NCBI GenBank assembly: GCA_034434835.1
Contig: DAOTXX010000103.1
Coordinates: 1-43,789, forward strand
Length of the DNA: 43,789 bases
Source: JBGLNJ01 sp034434835
GTDB taxonomy: Bacteria > Chloroflexota > Anaerolineae > Fen-1058
Direction: 5' to 3'
Shown here: positions 1 to 8,457 of the stretch, in pieces
Position numbering within the stretch: position 1 is the stretch's first letter
Layout: each line of letters starts with the position of its first letter
Notes under the pieces: generated by a model
The model's database searches: none
Told to the model about the DNA's origin: nothing
Seen by the model: the letters and a program-made list of their open reading frames with translations, nothing else
Made by a program: the position numbers and the translations under genes

Positions 1-388
1 CTATGCCACAGCATACAACACTTTGGGCTTTACGGCTATTGTCATCCTGCCTGGTCTTCAAGGTCATTTGACACTTGCCAAGCCGCAGCCTCTGTCCGAA
101 TATTTACTTTGGCAAAAGTCGTGAGCAGTTACCCCACCACTTGTCAGCACGCATGCGTGTCAACTTAAGGTTGGAGTGCAGGCTTCAGCCTGCATAAGAC
201 GCGGCCTGAAGGCCGCACTCCGGGGCTAAAATTTACGCCAATGGTCAGCACGATACTGGTTTGGCCTGGGACTTACACGCCCGGCTGTTCATTGGCCAGA
301 CAGCCAACACATCTACAGTTCAATGATATAGATTTATCTTACCCCAGACAAGGACGTGGAGAGGACACTTTTAGGGCATCCCATACTC
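1..388. other. Upstream region with MITE and no confident gene
   Basis: Apart from the MITE-like element at 152-243 I see no confident gene before the ATG at 389. One reading frame is open from position 2 to a TGA at 122-124 and could be the last 40 codons of a gene that begins outside the window, but it shows no recognisable motif. A GTG at 356 gives an 11-codon extension of the next gene. Confidence 0.4.
152..243 (+). mobile_element. 92-bp MITE-like element, left copy
   Basis: Element of 92 bp beginning CATGCGTGTCAACTTAAGG and ending TTTACGCCAATG, flanked by the 9-bp direct repeat GTCAGCACG (143-151 and 244-252), which looks like a target-site duplication. Inside are two hairpins with 2-nt tips (GCAGGCT/AGCCTGC and GCGGCCT/AGGCCGC) enclosed by an outer stem GGAGTGC/GCACTCC, so the element can fold as a three-way junction. 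The 90-bp core 156-245 matches the reverse complement of 10423-10512 at 88 of 90 positions. The left end resembles, from memory, IS231-type IS4-family ends (CAT...TCAACTTAAG). No transposase is encoded, so it would need one supplied in trans. Confidence 0.85.
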
Positions 389-1585
389 ATGGCAGATTTT
401 CAAGAGTTTGAGCGCGATTTACAGGACATTTTGAACCATCTCTACGACCCCGCTTACCAGCCTTCCGATGCGTTATTGAATGTCCTCGGCGGCGACCCGC
501 AGGCGGCTACCTTGCAAGCCATCGGCGAACTCGAGCCTGCCCCTCAGGTTCCACGCGCAGCCCGCAGTTGGCGAATCTATGAGGTGCTGTCTTGGCGGTA
601 TCTCCACAAGCTGACCCAGGAAGAGACGGCCGAACGACTGGGCATCACGCCACGTCACCTGCGCCGCGAACAGGCCGAAGCCGTCCATGCCCTGGCCCAA
701 AGCCTGTGGCAAGCCCGATCGGCTCACCCCGCCGAAGCGCCCCAACGGACCACGCCCGTCCTGGCGCCCGACTGGCTCAGCCAGCTCAAGCAAGAACTGC
801 TCTCGCTGCAAAAAAGCGCGCCGGGCAGCCTAGCCGATGTCGAGGCGACCATCGTGAGCGTCGTCGCCTTGGTCTCGCCGATTACGGCCAAACGTGGCGT
901 GAGCATCCAGGTGGGACAGCTTCAGCGTGGGGTGATGGCTTCGATCCACCCTTCAGGACTGCGCCAACTCTTGGTGCATAGCATCACCGAATGGTCGCGC
1001 CTGCTGCCGTCCGGGCAGATCGAACTGGGCGCTGAGCAGGTCGGGGATCAAGTCCAGATCACGCTGACCGGCCAGGGCCAGACTGTCGGGACCTTGCCGG
1101 ACGATGCGTTGATCCATGAACTGCTGGATATGTACGGAGGTTCGGCGGAACTACGCGCGGAGGGGAACAGGCTCAGCCTGGATATCCGGCTGCCCCTGGC
1201 CGCCAGGATCAAGGTGCTGGTCGTGGACGACAATCCCGACCTGATCCACTTTTACCAGCGCTACGTGCAAGGGACACGGTATCAGATCGTGCCGTTGGCA
1301 GAAGGCGCGCGCACCTTGGAGACCATCGAGGCGACCCGGCCCAACGTGATCGTGCTGGATGTGATGCTGCCCGATATAGATGGATGGGAATTGTTGACCC
1401 ATCTGCGCGAGCACCCGGCGACGCGGTCACTGCCTATCATCATCTGCTCGGTCGTCCGTGAAGAAGAGTTGGCCCTGGCCCTCGGCGCAACACGTTATAT
1501 CGCCAAGCCCGTCCGACGCCAAGAGTTTGTCCAGGCCCTCGATCAGGTCCTCGACGCAGCCGGTTCCAGGGGGCGATCCGGGTAG
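389..1585 (+). CDS. HTH / degenerate kinase-like / receiver-domain protein
   Basis: Cytoplasmic signalling protein of about 398 residues. Near residues 60-105 (RYLHKLTQEETAERLGIT) there is a sigma-70 region 4-like helix-turn-helix. The middle resembles an eroded histidine-kinase ATPase region without clear N or G boxes. The last 120 residues form a receiver domain with the acidic pair VVDDN, the phospho-acceptor Asp in VIVLDVMLPDIDG, and a terminal KP. I prefer the ATG at 389 (MADFQEF), with AGGG about 13 nt upstream; GTG at 356 is the alternative. It converges with the hybrid kinase and overlaps its 3' end by 43 nt, so the two may be partners. The receiver assignment is firm; DNA binding is inferred. 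Confidence 0.85.
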   Translation: MADFQEFERDLQDILNHLYDPAYQPSDALLNVLGGDPQAATLQAIGELEPAPQVPRAARSWRIYEVLSWRYLHKLTQEETAERLGITPRHLRREQAEAVHALAQSLWQARSAHPAEAPQRTTPVLAPDWLSQLKQELLSLQKSAPGSLADVEATIVSVVALVSPITAKRGVSIQVGQLQRGVMASIHPSGLRQLLVHSITEWSRLLPSGQIELGAEQVGDQVQITLTGQGQTVGTLPDDALIHELLDMYGGSAELRAEGNRLSLDIRLPLAARIKVLVVDDNPDLIHFYQRYVQGTRYQIVPLAEGARTLETIEATRPNVIVLDVMLPDIDGWELLTHLREHPATRSLPIIICSVVREEELALALGATRYIAKPVRRQEFVQALDQVLDAAGSRGRSG

Positions 1586-3741
1586 CGCAAGAGGGTCGGG
1601 ATCGCCTGAGAGCACCGCAACAACTGACCCAACGATAACCCTTCCCCCATGGTCACCATCAGCACTTCGCTGGTCGCTGGACGAGTGTCCGGGTCTTGAG
1701 CCGTCAGCATGATCACATCTATATCGTGGAGCGTCTCGTCCTGATTCTTGGCGGCGAGCACGTGCCAGCCGTCAATATCGGGCAATACGATGTCCAGCAG
1801 CGTCAGATCCGGATGCTCCGTGCGCAGCCGGTCCAGCGCCTGCATCCCCGTCGAGGCGGTGGTGATCTCGAGCGAATCGTCACAGGCCTGCAACATTCGG
1901 ACAAAGAGCCGCAGGGCGTCCGGGTCGTCATCCACCACCAACACGCGCCGCAGCGGCTTGCCCACGGCCTCCAGGGTGGCCTGCAACTGGTCACGTGTGA
2001 TCGGCTTGAGCAAATACCCGACCGCCCCGGCCGATAGGGCATGCTCGGTCTTGGCCGACAGACAGCACCCCATGATCGGCAGCTCGGGCAATTCCTGCCG
2101 GGCTCGTTGAACGAGTGCATGCAGCTTTTGCGGCGAAGGGACATTGATCAAGAGCGCCTGGGTCGGACGATGTTGCGCGCTCTCGATCGCCTGCGCCAGA
2201 TCGCATATCTCGATCACTTCCAGGTTATCCGTATACCGCGCAAAGATGGGGGGCAGATCGCCCGTCTCGTCACAGATCAACAAGCACGGCTTGATCGGCA
2301 TCTTGGGGAGGTTGGCCGGGGTCGTGCGCTCATGCCAGAGCCACTCTTCAACTAACCAGCGAGCCGGCCCAGCCTCAAGCTCTTTCAGCGGGTCAATCGG
2401 CAGCTTGAAGTAGAAGGTGCTGCCCACGCCCAGAGCGCTCTCCAACCCCATTTCCCCGCCGTGCAGCTCGACAAATTGCTTGCTGATGCTCAGACCTAGC
2501 CCCGTGCCGCCTCTGCCGCTGCGCCAGGCTTGCTGTCCCTGGTAAAACGGCTCAAAGATACGTTGGGCATCCTCAGGGGCGATGCCGGGGCCAGTATCGC
2601 CCACGCGGACCAGCACATGGCGCTCTTCGGGCCTGACGTCCACGGTGATGCCGCCCTGATCCGTGTAACGCGCCGCATTGCTCAACAGGTTGACGATCAC
2701 CTGCCGGATGCGTGTCCGGTCACAATACACCTCTGGCAGATCGGGCGGCAAGGTCACCTGGAGCGAGAGATGCTTCTTATCTAGCAGTGGCCGTACAACC
2801 GCTACAGCGCGCTCCACAATCTCGGACAGGTTGACCGGCTCTCGGTGAAGCGCCAGTCGTCCCGCTTCCATCTGGCTCAAATCGAGCACATCGTTGATCA
2901 TGGACGCAAGATGCTCACAGTTCCGGCGCACAATTTCCAAATCCTCGTAAAGCGCGGGCGGCAACTGCGGGCCATAGACATCGGGCGTCTCCAATAGCAG
3001 ATCGGTCAGGCCGATGATCATGTTGAGCGGCGTACGGAACTCGTGACTGACGTTGGCGACAAACGCTGCCTTGGCCTTTTGGGCCTCTTCGGCCACCTGC
3101 CATGCCGTCGAGAGCCTCTCGTTCATCAGAGCGAGCTGGCGGTTAGCATGCGCCAGGTCTTCCAACGCCTGCTTGAGTTCGGCTCGATGGGCGCGCGCTT
3201 CTTCCAGCGACACCTGAGCTTGCTTGTAGTATTGCCACGCCCACTGCGCTACGTCTTGCACCGGTTGAAGCATGAGCCACAAGATGCCCCATGCACTCCA
3301 GATCAAGAGCGCGCTCACGCCTGCCCCGGCCAGATCGAGGCCGCCCTGCCCTACTTGCCACCACCATCCCACTATGGCTGTCTCGGCGAAGGCGACCCCC
3401 AGACCCGCCGGAAGATTGATGAGCACCACCGCTAATGCCGTCGGGATTGTCAGCAGGGTCAAAAGCGCCGGCAAGTTCAACCAATGGCTAACCCACAGGA
3501 TGATGATCGTCGAGCTGGCAATGACACACCACCGGCTCCACCGGGGCTGCCAGTATTCGATCAGCAGATTGATGCAAGCGAGCATCAGGATCAGCAGCGC
3601 CACGGACGACATGGTGCGCGAGAGCTCGGGCGTCCCGGCGGCAAAACCGCACGCTACCCCGATCCCCATGATGATCGCGATGACGGGCTTGACCGAGACG
3701 CTCAGATCAGGTCTGAAGCTTGTGACGGTAGATTCGTTCAT
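1543..3741 (-). CDS. Membrane hybrid histidine kinase with two receiver-like domains
   Basis: About 732 residues from the ATG at 3741. Around six hydrophobic segments fill residues 15-165 and suggest a membrane-embedded sensor; a short coiled coil follows. The HisKA H-box is NVSHEFRTPLNMI (about residue 230), then an ATPase domain with N box NLLSNAARYT, DTGPGIA, and GTGLGLSISKQFVELHGG. Two C-terminal receiver-like domains follow. The first is degenerate (phospho-acceptor position reads LLINVPSP). The second is intact (VVDDDPD, LTLLDIVLPDIDG). The frame stays open upstream to 3939, but that extension would run through the 3818-3850 palindrome and into the divergent gene, so I reject it. The 3' end overlaps the convergent receiver gene. 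Confidence 0.9.
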   Translation of the reverse strand: MNESTVTSFRPDLSVSVKPVIAIIMGIGVACGFAAGTPELSRTMSSVALLILMLACINLLIEYWQPRWSRWCVIASSTIIILWVSHWLNLPALLTLLTIPTALAVVLINLPAGLGVAFAETAIVGWWWQVGQGGLDLAGAGVSALLIWSAWGILWLMLQPVQDVAQWAWQYYKQAQVSLEEARAHRAELKQALEDLAHANRQLALMNERLSTAWQVAEEAQKAKAAFVANVSHEFRTPLNMIIGLTDLLLETPDVYGPQLPPALYEDLEIVRRNCEHLASMINDVLDLSQMEAGRLALHREPVNLSEIVERAVAVVRPLLDKKHLSLQVTLPPDLPEVYCDRTRIRQVIVNLLSNAARYTDQGGITVDVRPEERHVLVRVGDTGPGIAPEDAQRIFEPFYQGQQAWRSGRGGTGLGLSISKQFVELHGGEMGLESALGVGSTFYFKLPIDPLKELEAGPARWLVEEWLWHERTTPANLPKMPIKPCLLICDETGDLPPIFARYTDNLEVIEICDLAQAIESAQHRPTQALLINVPSPQKLHALVQRARQELPELPIMGCCLSAKTEHALSAGAVGYLLKPITRDQLQATLEAVGKPLRRVLVVDDDPDALRLFVRMLQACDDSLEITTASTGMQALDRLRTEHPDLTLLDIVLPDIDGWHVLAAKNQDETLHDIDVIMLTAQDPDTRPATSEVLMVTMGEGLSLGQLLRCSQAIPTLLRYPDRPLEPAASRT

Positions 3742-3817
3742 TCCTGCAACCCGGTCGAACGTAAACTGCTCAGAGAGGGTGTCCGAGACGTGGTGTTCGA
3801 CATGCCCATTATAATTC

Positions 3818-3850
3818 AGAAACCCGTTTTCTCCGAGAAAACGGGTTTCT
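3818..3850. repeat. Perfect 16-bp palindrome between divergent genes
   Basis: Arms 3818-3833 and 3835-3850 (AGAAACCCGTTTTCTC and its exact complement) are separated by one base. The palindrome lies in the 169-bp gap between the divergent kinase and phosphatase genes, just upstream of a minus-strand TATAAT (3808-3813) and 25 bp before the plus-strand -35. It could be an operator or a dispersed hairpin; the 38587-38625 hairpin shares the ACCCGYTTTC core. Confidence 0.7.
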
Positions 3851-3874
3851 CTCCGCCGAGCGCCCATAGTCTTC

Positions 3875-3904
3875 TTGGCGGTTCGCATTTGTCTGTGGTA
3901 GAAT
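3875..3904 (+). promoter_or_regulatory. Putative promoter of the SpoIIE-type phosphatase
   Basis: TTGGCG (3875-3880), 18-bp spacer, TAGAAT (3899-3904). Only six bases separate the -10 box from the ATG at 3911 and no Shine-Dalgarno is present, which predicts a leaderless transcript. Confidence 0.5.
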
Positions 3905-3910
3905 TTCGCC

Positions 3911-5875
3911 ATGTCTGCGTCTCGGGGCCGATTCCTCATTTATGGCGCCGTCGTCGCCGCTGTGGGCATTGCCGTTCTGGTCTGGCAATCGCCGCTTGTG
4001 ATCTGGTCGCAGTGGCCGGTGATGCTGGCATTGGCCATCCTGGCCGTTGCGGCACGACGATTCGCCTTCACGGTGGGCGGTCTGGTTGGCATCAGCCTCG
4101 ACACGAGTGTCCATTTTGCCTCGGTCGTCCTCCTTGGCCCGGCGAGCGCGGCGCTCATCGCCCTTGTCTCAACCGTCATTGCCTTACTGACTAACCCCGT
4201 CCAACGCTATCCCTGGTTTTGGCCGCGCCTGGCGTATCTGGGATTCAATGGCGGGATGTTTGCGCTGATGGAGTTGATCAGCGGCCAGGTGTACCTTTGG
4301 ATCGGTGGGCCTCATCCAGCGATTGCGCTCTTTGCGCTCCGCACCTGGTTGACGGCGCTGGGATGGGCTGTCACTTATCACACGGTCAATCTACTCATCG
4401 CCTATCCCGCGCTATTTTTGGCCGGGCGATTGAACTGGCAAGTCGTGCGCCAGGACCCGGGCGTGTTTGCGACTGAAGTGACAACACTGCCGGTCGGTGT
4501 TTTGCTGATCGTCGTCTACAGCGCGGAAGGACTGGCCGGGCTGGCGCTCTTGGGCACGCTGTTGGTCGTCGCGAGCGCGCTGCTTCAACGATTGGTGCGC
4601 ACGGGCGACCGACTGCGCGGTCAGCTCAACTCAGCGGCGGCGCTTACCGAAGCAGGGCAGGCCTTGGCCGCTTCGCTCGATGCAGATAGGATCGTCGAGC
4701 TGGTGTATCATCTGACCACCAAAGTGCTCAGCGCGCGCACGTTCTATATTGCGCTGTACGACGAGGCTCAGCAAGAGCTGTATTTTCCCGTGCTGATCGA
4801 AGAGGGCGTCCGCCGGCCGCCAGTCCGAGTCGCGTTTGAACCCGATTTGGGCCTGACGGCGCACGTCATCATCACGCGCAAGCCGGTCCTGTTGAGCAAC
4901 GCGGCAGAATTTGGAGCTTTGCCGATCCGCCGCAATCCGGCCAGCGGCACGGCCCCGATCGAATCGGCGTTAGCCGTCCCAATGATCGCCCGCCAGCGCG
5001 TGCTGGGTGTCCTCTCAGTGCAAAGCACGGCGCGCCAGGCTTTTAGCCAGGACGACCTGGCAACGCTCAGCACCCTGGCGCAGCAGGCTGCGATCGCGAT
5101 GGACAATGCCGCGTTGGTGAGAAATCTGGCGGCTCAAGAGCGCTTGCGCCAGGAATTCGAGATCGCCCGGCGCACGCAACGCGATCTCTTGCCGGCCCAG
5201 TCGCCACGTCTGCCAGGGTGGGATATCGCGGGCACCTCATCACCAGCCAGCATCGTCGGCGGCGACTTTTTCGGTTACTATGGGCCGTTCGACTCGGGTG
5301 CGCGATTGGGGATCGCCGTCGGCGATGTCTCGGGGCATGGGATGCCAGCCGCGCTGTTGATGACGTTGACGGTGGGGCTGCTCGGAGCGCAATCGCGCAG
5401 TGGCGCCAGCCCGGCCGAACTGCTGGCGCATCTCGGCACGGCACTTCGACCGCACTGCGAGCGCAGCCGGCTCAACGTGGCGGTGTGCTACAATTGGCTT
5501 TGGGACGACGGGACCGTCTGCATCGCTAACGCTGGCAGTATCGCGCCGCTGGTTCGCCGTGCCGATGGGAACCTCGAATGGGTGGACGTGCACGGACTGC
5601 CCTTGGGCATCGAACTGGTGGGGCCTCCGCGGGTCGAGCGTCACGTGCGTCTGGAGCCGGGCGATGCGCTGGTGATGATGACCGATGGCTTGATCGAAGC
5701 CAAGAACGCGACGGGCGAGATGTTCGGCTTTGCCCGGTTGGAGCAAGCTCTGGCGGATGTCCATCGAGCGAGCGCGGCGGCTATGCAGGAGCACTTGTTG
5801 AAAGCTTTGCAGGCGTTCATCGCGCCGGTCGAACCTGAGGATGATGTTACAGTGGTCGTCGTGATGAAACAGTGA
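3911..5875 (+). CDS. Membrane GAF-SpoIIE (PP2C-type) serine phosphatase
   Basis: A 654-residue regulator. Residues 1-220 contain about seven hydrophobic segments forming a membrane sensor. A GAF domain occupies roughly 245-395 (ALTEAGQALAASLDADRIVELV through AIAMDNAALV). The C-terminal part is a SpoIIE/RsbU-type PP2C domain with metal-binding motifs GGDFFGYYG, AVGDVSGHGMPAALLM and ALVMMTDGLIEAKN. Family members dephosphorylate anti-sigma-factor antagonists or similar phosphoserine targets; no antagonist or anti-sigma gene is adjacent, so the target is unknown. It starts with a probable leaderless ATG and its TGA overlaps the region upstream of yjbQ. Confidence 0.92.
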   Translation: MSASRGRFLIYGAVVAAVGIAVLVWQSPLVIWSQWPVMLALAILAVAARRFAFTVGGLVGISLDTSVHFASVVLLGPASAALIALVSTVIALLTNPVQRYPWFWPRLAYLGFNGGMFALMELISGQVYLWIGGPHPAIALFALRTWLTALGWAVTYHTVNLLIAYPALFLAGRLNWQVVRQDPGVFATEVTTLPVGVLLIVVYSAEGLAGLALLGTLLVVASALLQRLVRTGDRLRGQLNSAAALTEAGQALAASLDADRIVELVYHLTTKVLSARTFYIALYDEAQQELYFPVLIEEGVRRPPVRVAFEPDLGLTAHVIITRKPVLLSNAAEFGALPIRRNPASGTAPIESALAVPMIARQRVLGVLSVQSTARQAFSQDDLATLSTLAQQAAIAMDNAALVRNLAAQERLRQEFEIARRTQRDLLPAQSPRLPGWDIAGTSSPASIVGGDFFGYYGPFDSGARLGIAVGDVSGHGMPAALLMTLTVGLLGAQSRSGASPAELLAHLGTALRPHCERSRLNVAVCYNWLWDDGTVCIANAGSIAPLVRRADGNLEWVDVHGLPLGIELVGPPRVERHVRLEPGDALVMMTDGLIEAKNATGEMFGFARLEQALADVHRASAAAMQEHLLKALQAFIAPVEPEDDVTVVVVMKQ

Positions 5876-5901
5876 ATCGGATCGCAGATGACGAGGGGAT
5901 C

Positions 5902-6318
5902 ATGATCGTATCCAAGAAACTCTCACTTCAAACGCGCGGCAACGGTGACACGCACGACATCACCGATGCCGTGGCGAAAGCAGTGCGCGAATCGGGATGC
6001 AAGTCGGGTACCGTGACTTTGTTTTGCCCCAGCTCCACAAGCGGCCTGACGACGATCGAGTTCGAGCCGGGCGCGGTGGCAGACCTACAACGTGTGTTTG
6101 ACGAGATCGTTCCAGCAGGCGTGGAGTATCGCCACAACGAACGCTGGGGCGACGGCAACGGCCACAGTCACGTTCGCGCGTCACTTTTGGGTGCCTCGCT
6201 CGCCGTCCCCTTTGTGAATGGGACGCTCACGTTGGGCACCTGGCAGCAGATCATCTACATAGACTTTGACATCCGTCCGCGCCACCGGGAAATCATCGCA
6301 CAGATCATGGGTGAGTAA
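5902..6318 (+). CDS. yjbQ: YjbQ/UPF0047 family protein
   Basis: A 138-residue single-domain protein of the UPF0047/YjbQ family, sometimes annotated as a secondary thiamine-phosphate synthase because the E. coli protein has weak activity of that kind; its main role is uncertain. Family signatures visible are FCPSSTSGLTTIE, HNERWGDGNGHSHVRASLLG (conserved His and Asp residues) and GTWQQIIYIDFD. I start at the ATG at 5902, preceded by GAGGGG four bases upstream. A GTG at 5872, overlapping the preceding stop, would add ten residues. It is probably co-transcribed with the phosphatase. Confidence 0.92.
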   Translation: MIVSKKLSLQTRGNGDTHDITDAVAKAVRESGCKSGTVTLFCPSSTSGLTTIEFEPGAVADLQRVFDEIVPAGVEYRHNERWGDGNGHSHVRASLLGASLAVPFVNGTLTLGTWQQIIYIDFDIRPRHREIIAQIMGE

Positions 6319-6329
6319 CCCCCACCCCA

Positions 6330-6353
6330 CCCTCCCCCGCGCGTGGGGGAGGG
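6330..6353. repeat. GC-rich hairpin, possible terminator or dispersed palindrome
   Basis: CCCTCCCCC (6330-6338), loop GCGCGT, GGGGGAGGG (6345-6353), starting 12 bases after the yjbQ stop. There is no U-tract, so it is either a weak terminator or a copy of the CCCTCCCC/GGGGAGGG palindromes common in many genomes. Confidence 0.6.
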
Positions 6354-6378
6354 CCGGGGAGGGGGTAAAGAGCGAGCT

Positions 6379-6543
6379 ATGCCCTCCGAGCGCCAACGCC
6401 GCGCCGACATCGTTCGGCTGATCGTCACAACGCGGGAGCGGTTTCCCCACACGCCCCGCCTCACGGCTGCGCTCAAACGTGTGATGTGGCGGTACGTCAG
6501 CGCGTCGTCATTGCCTCCGGCGCGTCGCAAACGCCGAACCTGA
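6379..6543 (+). CDS. Possible small basic protein
   Basis: A 54-codon ORF, very rich in Arg (RQRRADIVRLIVTTRERF and a basic tail). It lies between the yjbQ hairpin and the next promoter in a gap otherwise empty for about 320 bases. There is no convincing Shine-Dalgarno and I recognise no family; the arginine richness could equally reflect GC-rich non-coding sequence. Confidence 0.25.
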   Translation: MPSERQRRADIVRLIVTTRERFPHTPRLTAALKRVMWRYVSASSLPPARRKRRT

Positions 6544-6569
6544 AGAGTGCCACAGGTTTTCGTCTATCC

Positions 6570-6578
6570 TGGTATAAT
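6570..6578 (+). promoter_or_regulatory. Extended -10 promoter for the 7TM histidine kinase
   Basis: TGG directly followed by a perfect TATAAT (6573-6578), an extended -10 box. No good -35 is visible 16-18 bp upstream, as tolerated for extended -10 promoters. The predicted leader is about 60 nt. Confidence 0.55.
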
Positions 6579-6652
6579 CAAAGTGGGCATCCCAAGCTGG
6601 TCATCGCTGCTCCACGCTGTTGCGCTGCTGATGATCAATCGTGAGCCGACCT

Positions 6653-8404
6653 ATGCAACTACAACCTAATCTCTACTCGTTGGCCTTGCTGGTATCCGCC
6701 AGTGCGGGGGCAATGATCGCTCGGATTGTCTGGCGCCGCCGCACCGTGCCGGGCGCGAAGGCTCTGATGTTATTAGCGCTGGCGCTGATGGTGTGGGCGC
6801 TGACGTACGCTGCACATTGGGCCGTCGTTGATCCCTCCGCCAGACGGTTCTGGTTGGACGCGACCTATCTGGGCGTGGTCGTCGCACCTTCGATGCTGTT
6901 GGCCTTTGTCCTGCAGTTTACCAACCGGAGTCACTGGCTGACGCGCCGCAATATCGCGCTGCTGGCCATTGAGCCGATCGTGACAATGGTGTTGTTGTGG
7001 ACGGATAGCTGGCACGGAGGGTTCTTTGCCGGCCTACGGTCAAGCACCGCCGACGCGATCTTGAACGGCGGCTTGGGGTTCTGGCTGAACGCCATCTATT
7101 CTTACAGTCTGCTCTTGATTGCCAATCTGCTGTTGCTGCAGGCGTTCGTGCGCGCGCCGCGTCTGTACCGTGGGCAGACTGGCACGATCTTACTCGGCGC
7201 GCTATTGTCCACCGCGGCCAGCTTTCTCAGCGTGACGAATCTCAGCCCATTTCCCAATCTCGACCTCACCCCGTTTGTCTTTACGCTGACCGGGCTGATC
7301 TTTGCCTATGGGATCTTGCATTACCGTCTGCTAGATATTGTGCCAGTGGCGCGCTATGCTTTGGTCGAGAGCATGAGCGACGGCGTGCTGGTGTTAGATG
7401 CGCAGGACCGCATTGTAGACATCAACCCGGCCGCTCAACAATTGCTCGGCCTTGAGTCCACTCCGATAGGGCAGCCTGCTGGAGAGGCCTTGCCCATGTG
7501 GCCCAATCTGGCGGCTCGCCATGGCGACGCGTCCAGCGCCCAAAAAGTCCTTCTCCAGCCAGAAGCACCGCGCTATTTGGAATTGCAGATGACCCCCCTG
7601 TATGATCCGCGCCGAAACTTGACAGGCCGGTTGATCACCTTGCGGAACATTACTGAGCGCCACCGAGCCGAAGAGCAACTCCATCAGGCGAATCTCGAAT
7701 TGCAGGCGCGCAATGAGGAACTGGACGCGTTCGCGCACACGGTCGCGCATGATCTCAAGAACCCGGTTCACCAAAGCCTGTGCTATGCCGAGGTGCTCGA
7801 ACAAGATTACGATGCCCTGTCCGACAGTGAGCGGCATCACGCGCTGCGCGCCCTCCGGCGGATAGGAGACAAAATCAACAATATCCTCGATGAACTGCTG
7901 TTGTTGTCCGAGGTGCGCAAACAGGACGTCAAGTTAGCCCCGTTGGATATGCGAGGTATCGTCGACGAAGCGCGTCAGCGCGTCAGACACCTGGTCGAAG
8001 AGTGCCAGGCCGAGATCATCTTGCCGTCTACATGGCCGGAGGCAATGGGCCACGCGCCGTGGGTGGAGGAAGTATGGGTCAACTATCTCACCAACGGGTG
8101 CAAATACGGCGGCCAGCCCCCACGTCTGGAGCTGGGGGGAGAGACTCTGCCGGATGGCCGGGCGCGTTTCTGGGTGCACGATAACGGTGAAGGCATCACC
8201 CCGGACGATCAGATGCGCCTGTTCATGCCATTCACGCGGCTCGATCAGGTGCGCGCGCGCGGGCATGGGCTGGGGCTGTCCATCGTGCGCCGCATCGTGG
8301 AAAAGCTCGGCGGGCAGGTGAGCGTGGAAAGCGAGGGCGTCCCCGGCCACGGGAGCACATTTAGCTTTACGCTGCCGGGCGCGTCGCAGGCAACCGCACC
8401 CTGA
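6653..8404 (+). CDS. 7TM-PAS sensor histidine kinase
   Basis: About 583 residues. The first 220 hold seven hydrophobic segments of the histidine-kinase 7TM N-terminal type. A PAS domain follows (LVESMSDGVLVLDAQDRIVDINPAA, about residues 230-340), then a coiled-coil link and HisKA H-box AHTVAHDLKNPVHQS near residue 370. The ATPase domain shows NYLTNGCKYG, HDNGEGITPDD and GHGLGLSIVRRIVEKLGG. No response regulator is adjacent, so the partner is unknown. A GTG four codons upstream (6641) is an alternative start; neither has a strong Shine-Dalgarno. It converges with the LiaF-like gene across a 53-bp gap. Confidence 0.93.
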   Translation: MQLQPNLYSLALLVSASAGAMIARIVWRRRTVPGAKALMLLALALMVWALTYAAHWAVVDPSARRFWLDATYLGVVVAPSMLLAFVLQFTNRSHWLTRRNIALLAIEPIVTMVLLWTDSWHGGFFAGLRSSTADAILNGGLGFWLNAIYSYSLLLIANLLLLQAFVRAPRLYRGQTGTILLGALLSTAASFLSVTNLSPFPNLDLTPFVFTLTGLIFAYGILHYRLLDIVPVARYALVESMSDGVLVLDAQDRIVDINPAAQQLLGLESTPIGQPAGEALPMWPNLAARHGDASSAQKVLLQPEAPRYLELQMTPLYDPRRNLTGRLITLRNITERHRAEEQLHQANLELQARNEELDAFAHTVAHDLKNPVHQSLCYAEVLEQDYDALSDSERHHALRALRRIGDKINNILDELLLLSEVRKQDVKLAPLDMRGIVDEARQRVRHLVEECQAEIILPSTWPEAMGHAPWVEEVWVNYLTNGCKYGGQPPRLELGGETLPDGRARFWVHDNGEGITPDDQMRLFMPFTRLDQVRARGHGLGLSIVRRIVEKLGGQVSVESEGVPGHGSTFSFTLPGASQATAP

Positions 8405-8457
8405 GCGTTACGAGAGCCTTCGCAAGGTTCAAGTCTCCCCTGTTTTCCAAGATACCG

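Noticed and set aside
2..124. Open frame at the left edge that could be the C-terminus of a gene
   Set aside because: Only 40 codons are visible and no motif is recognisable.
3742..3939. Upstream extension of the hybrid kinase gene
   Set aside because: Would translate through a perfect palindrome and overlap the divergent phosphatase gene and its promoter; the membrane domain begins after the ATG at 3741.
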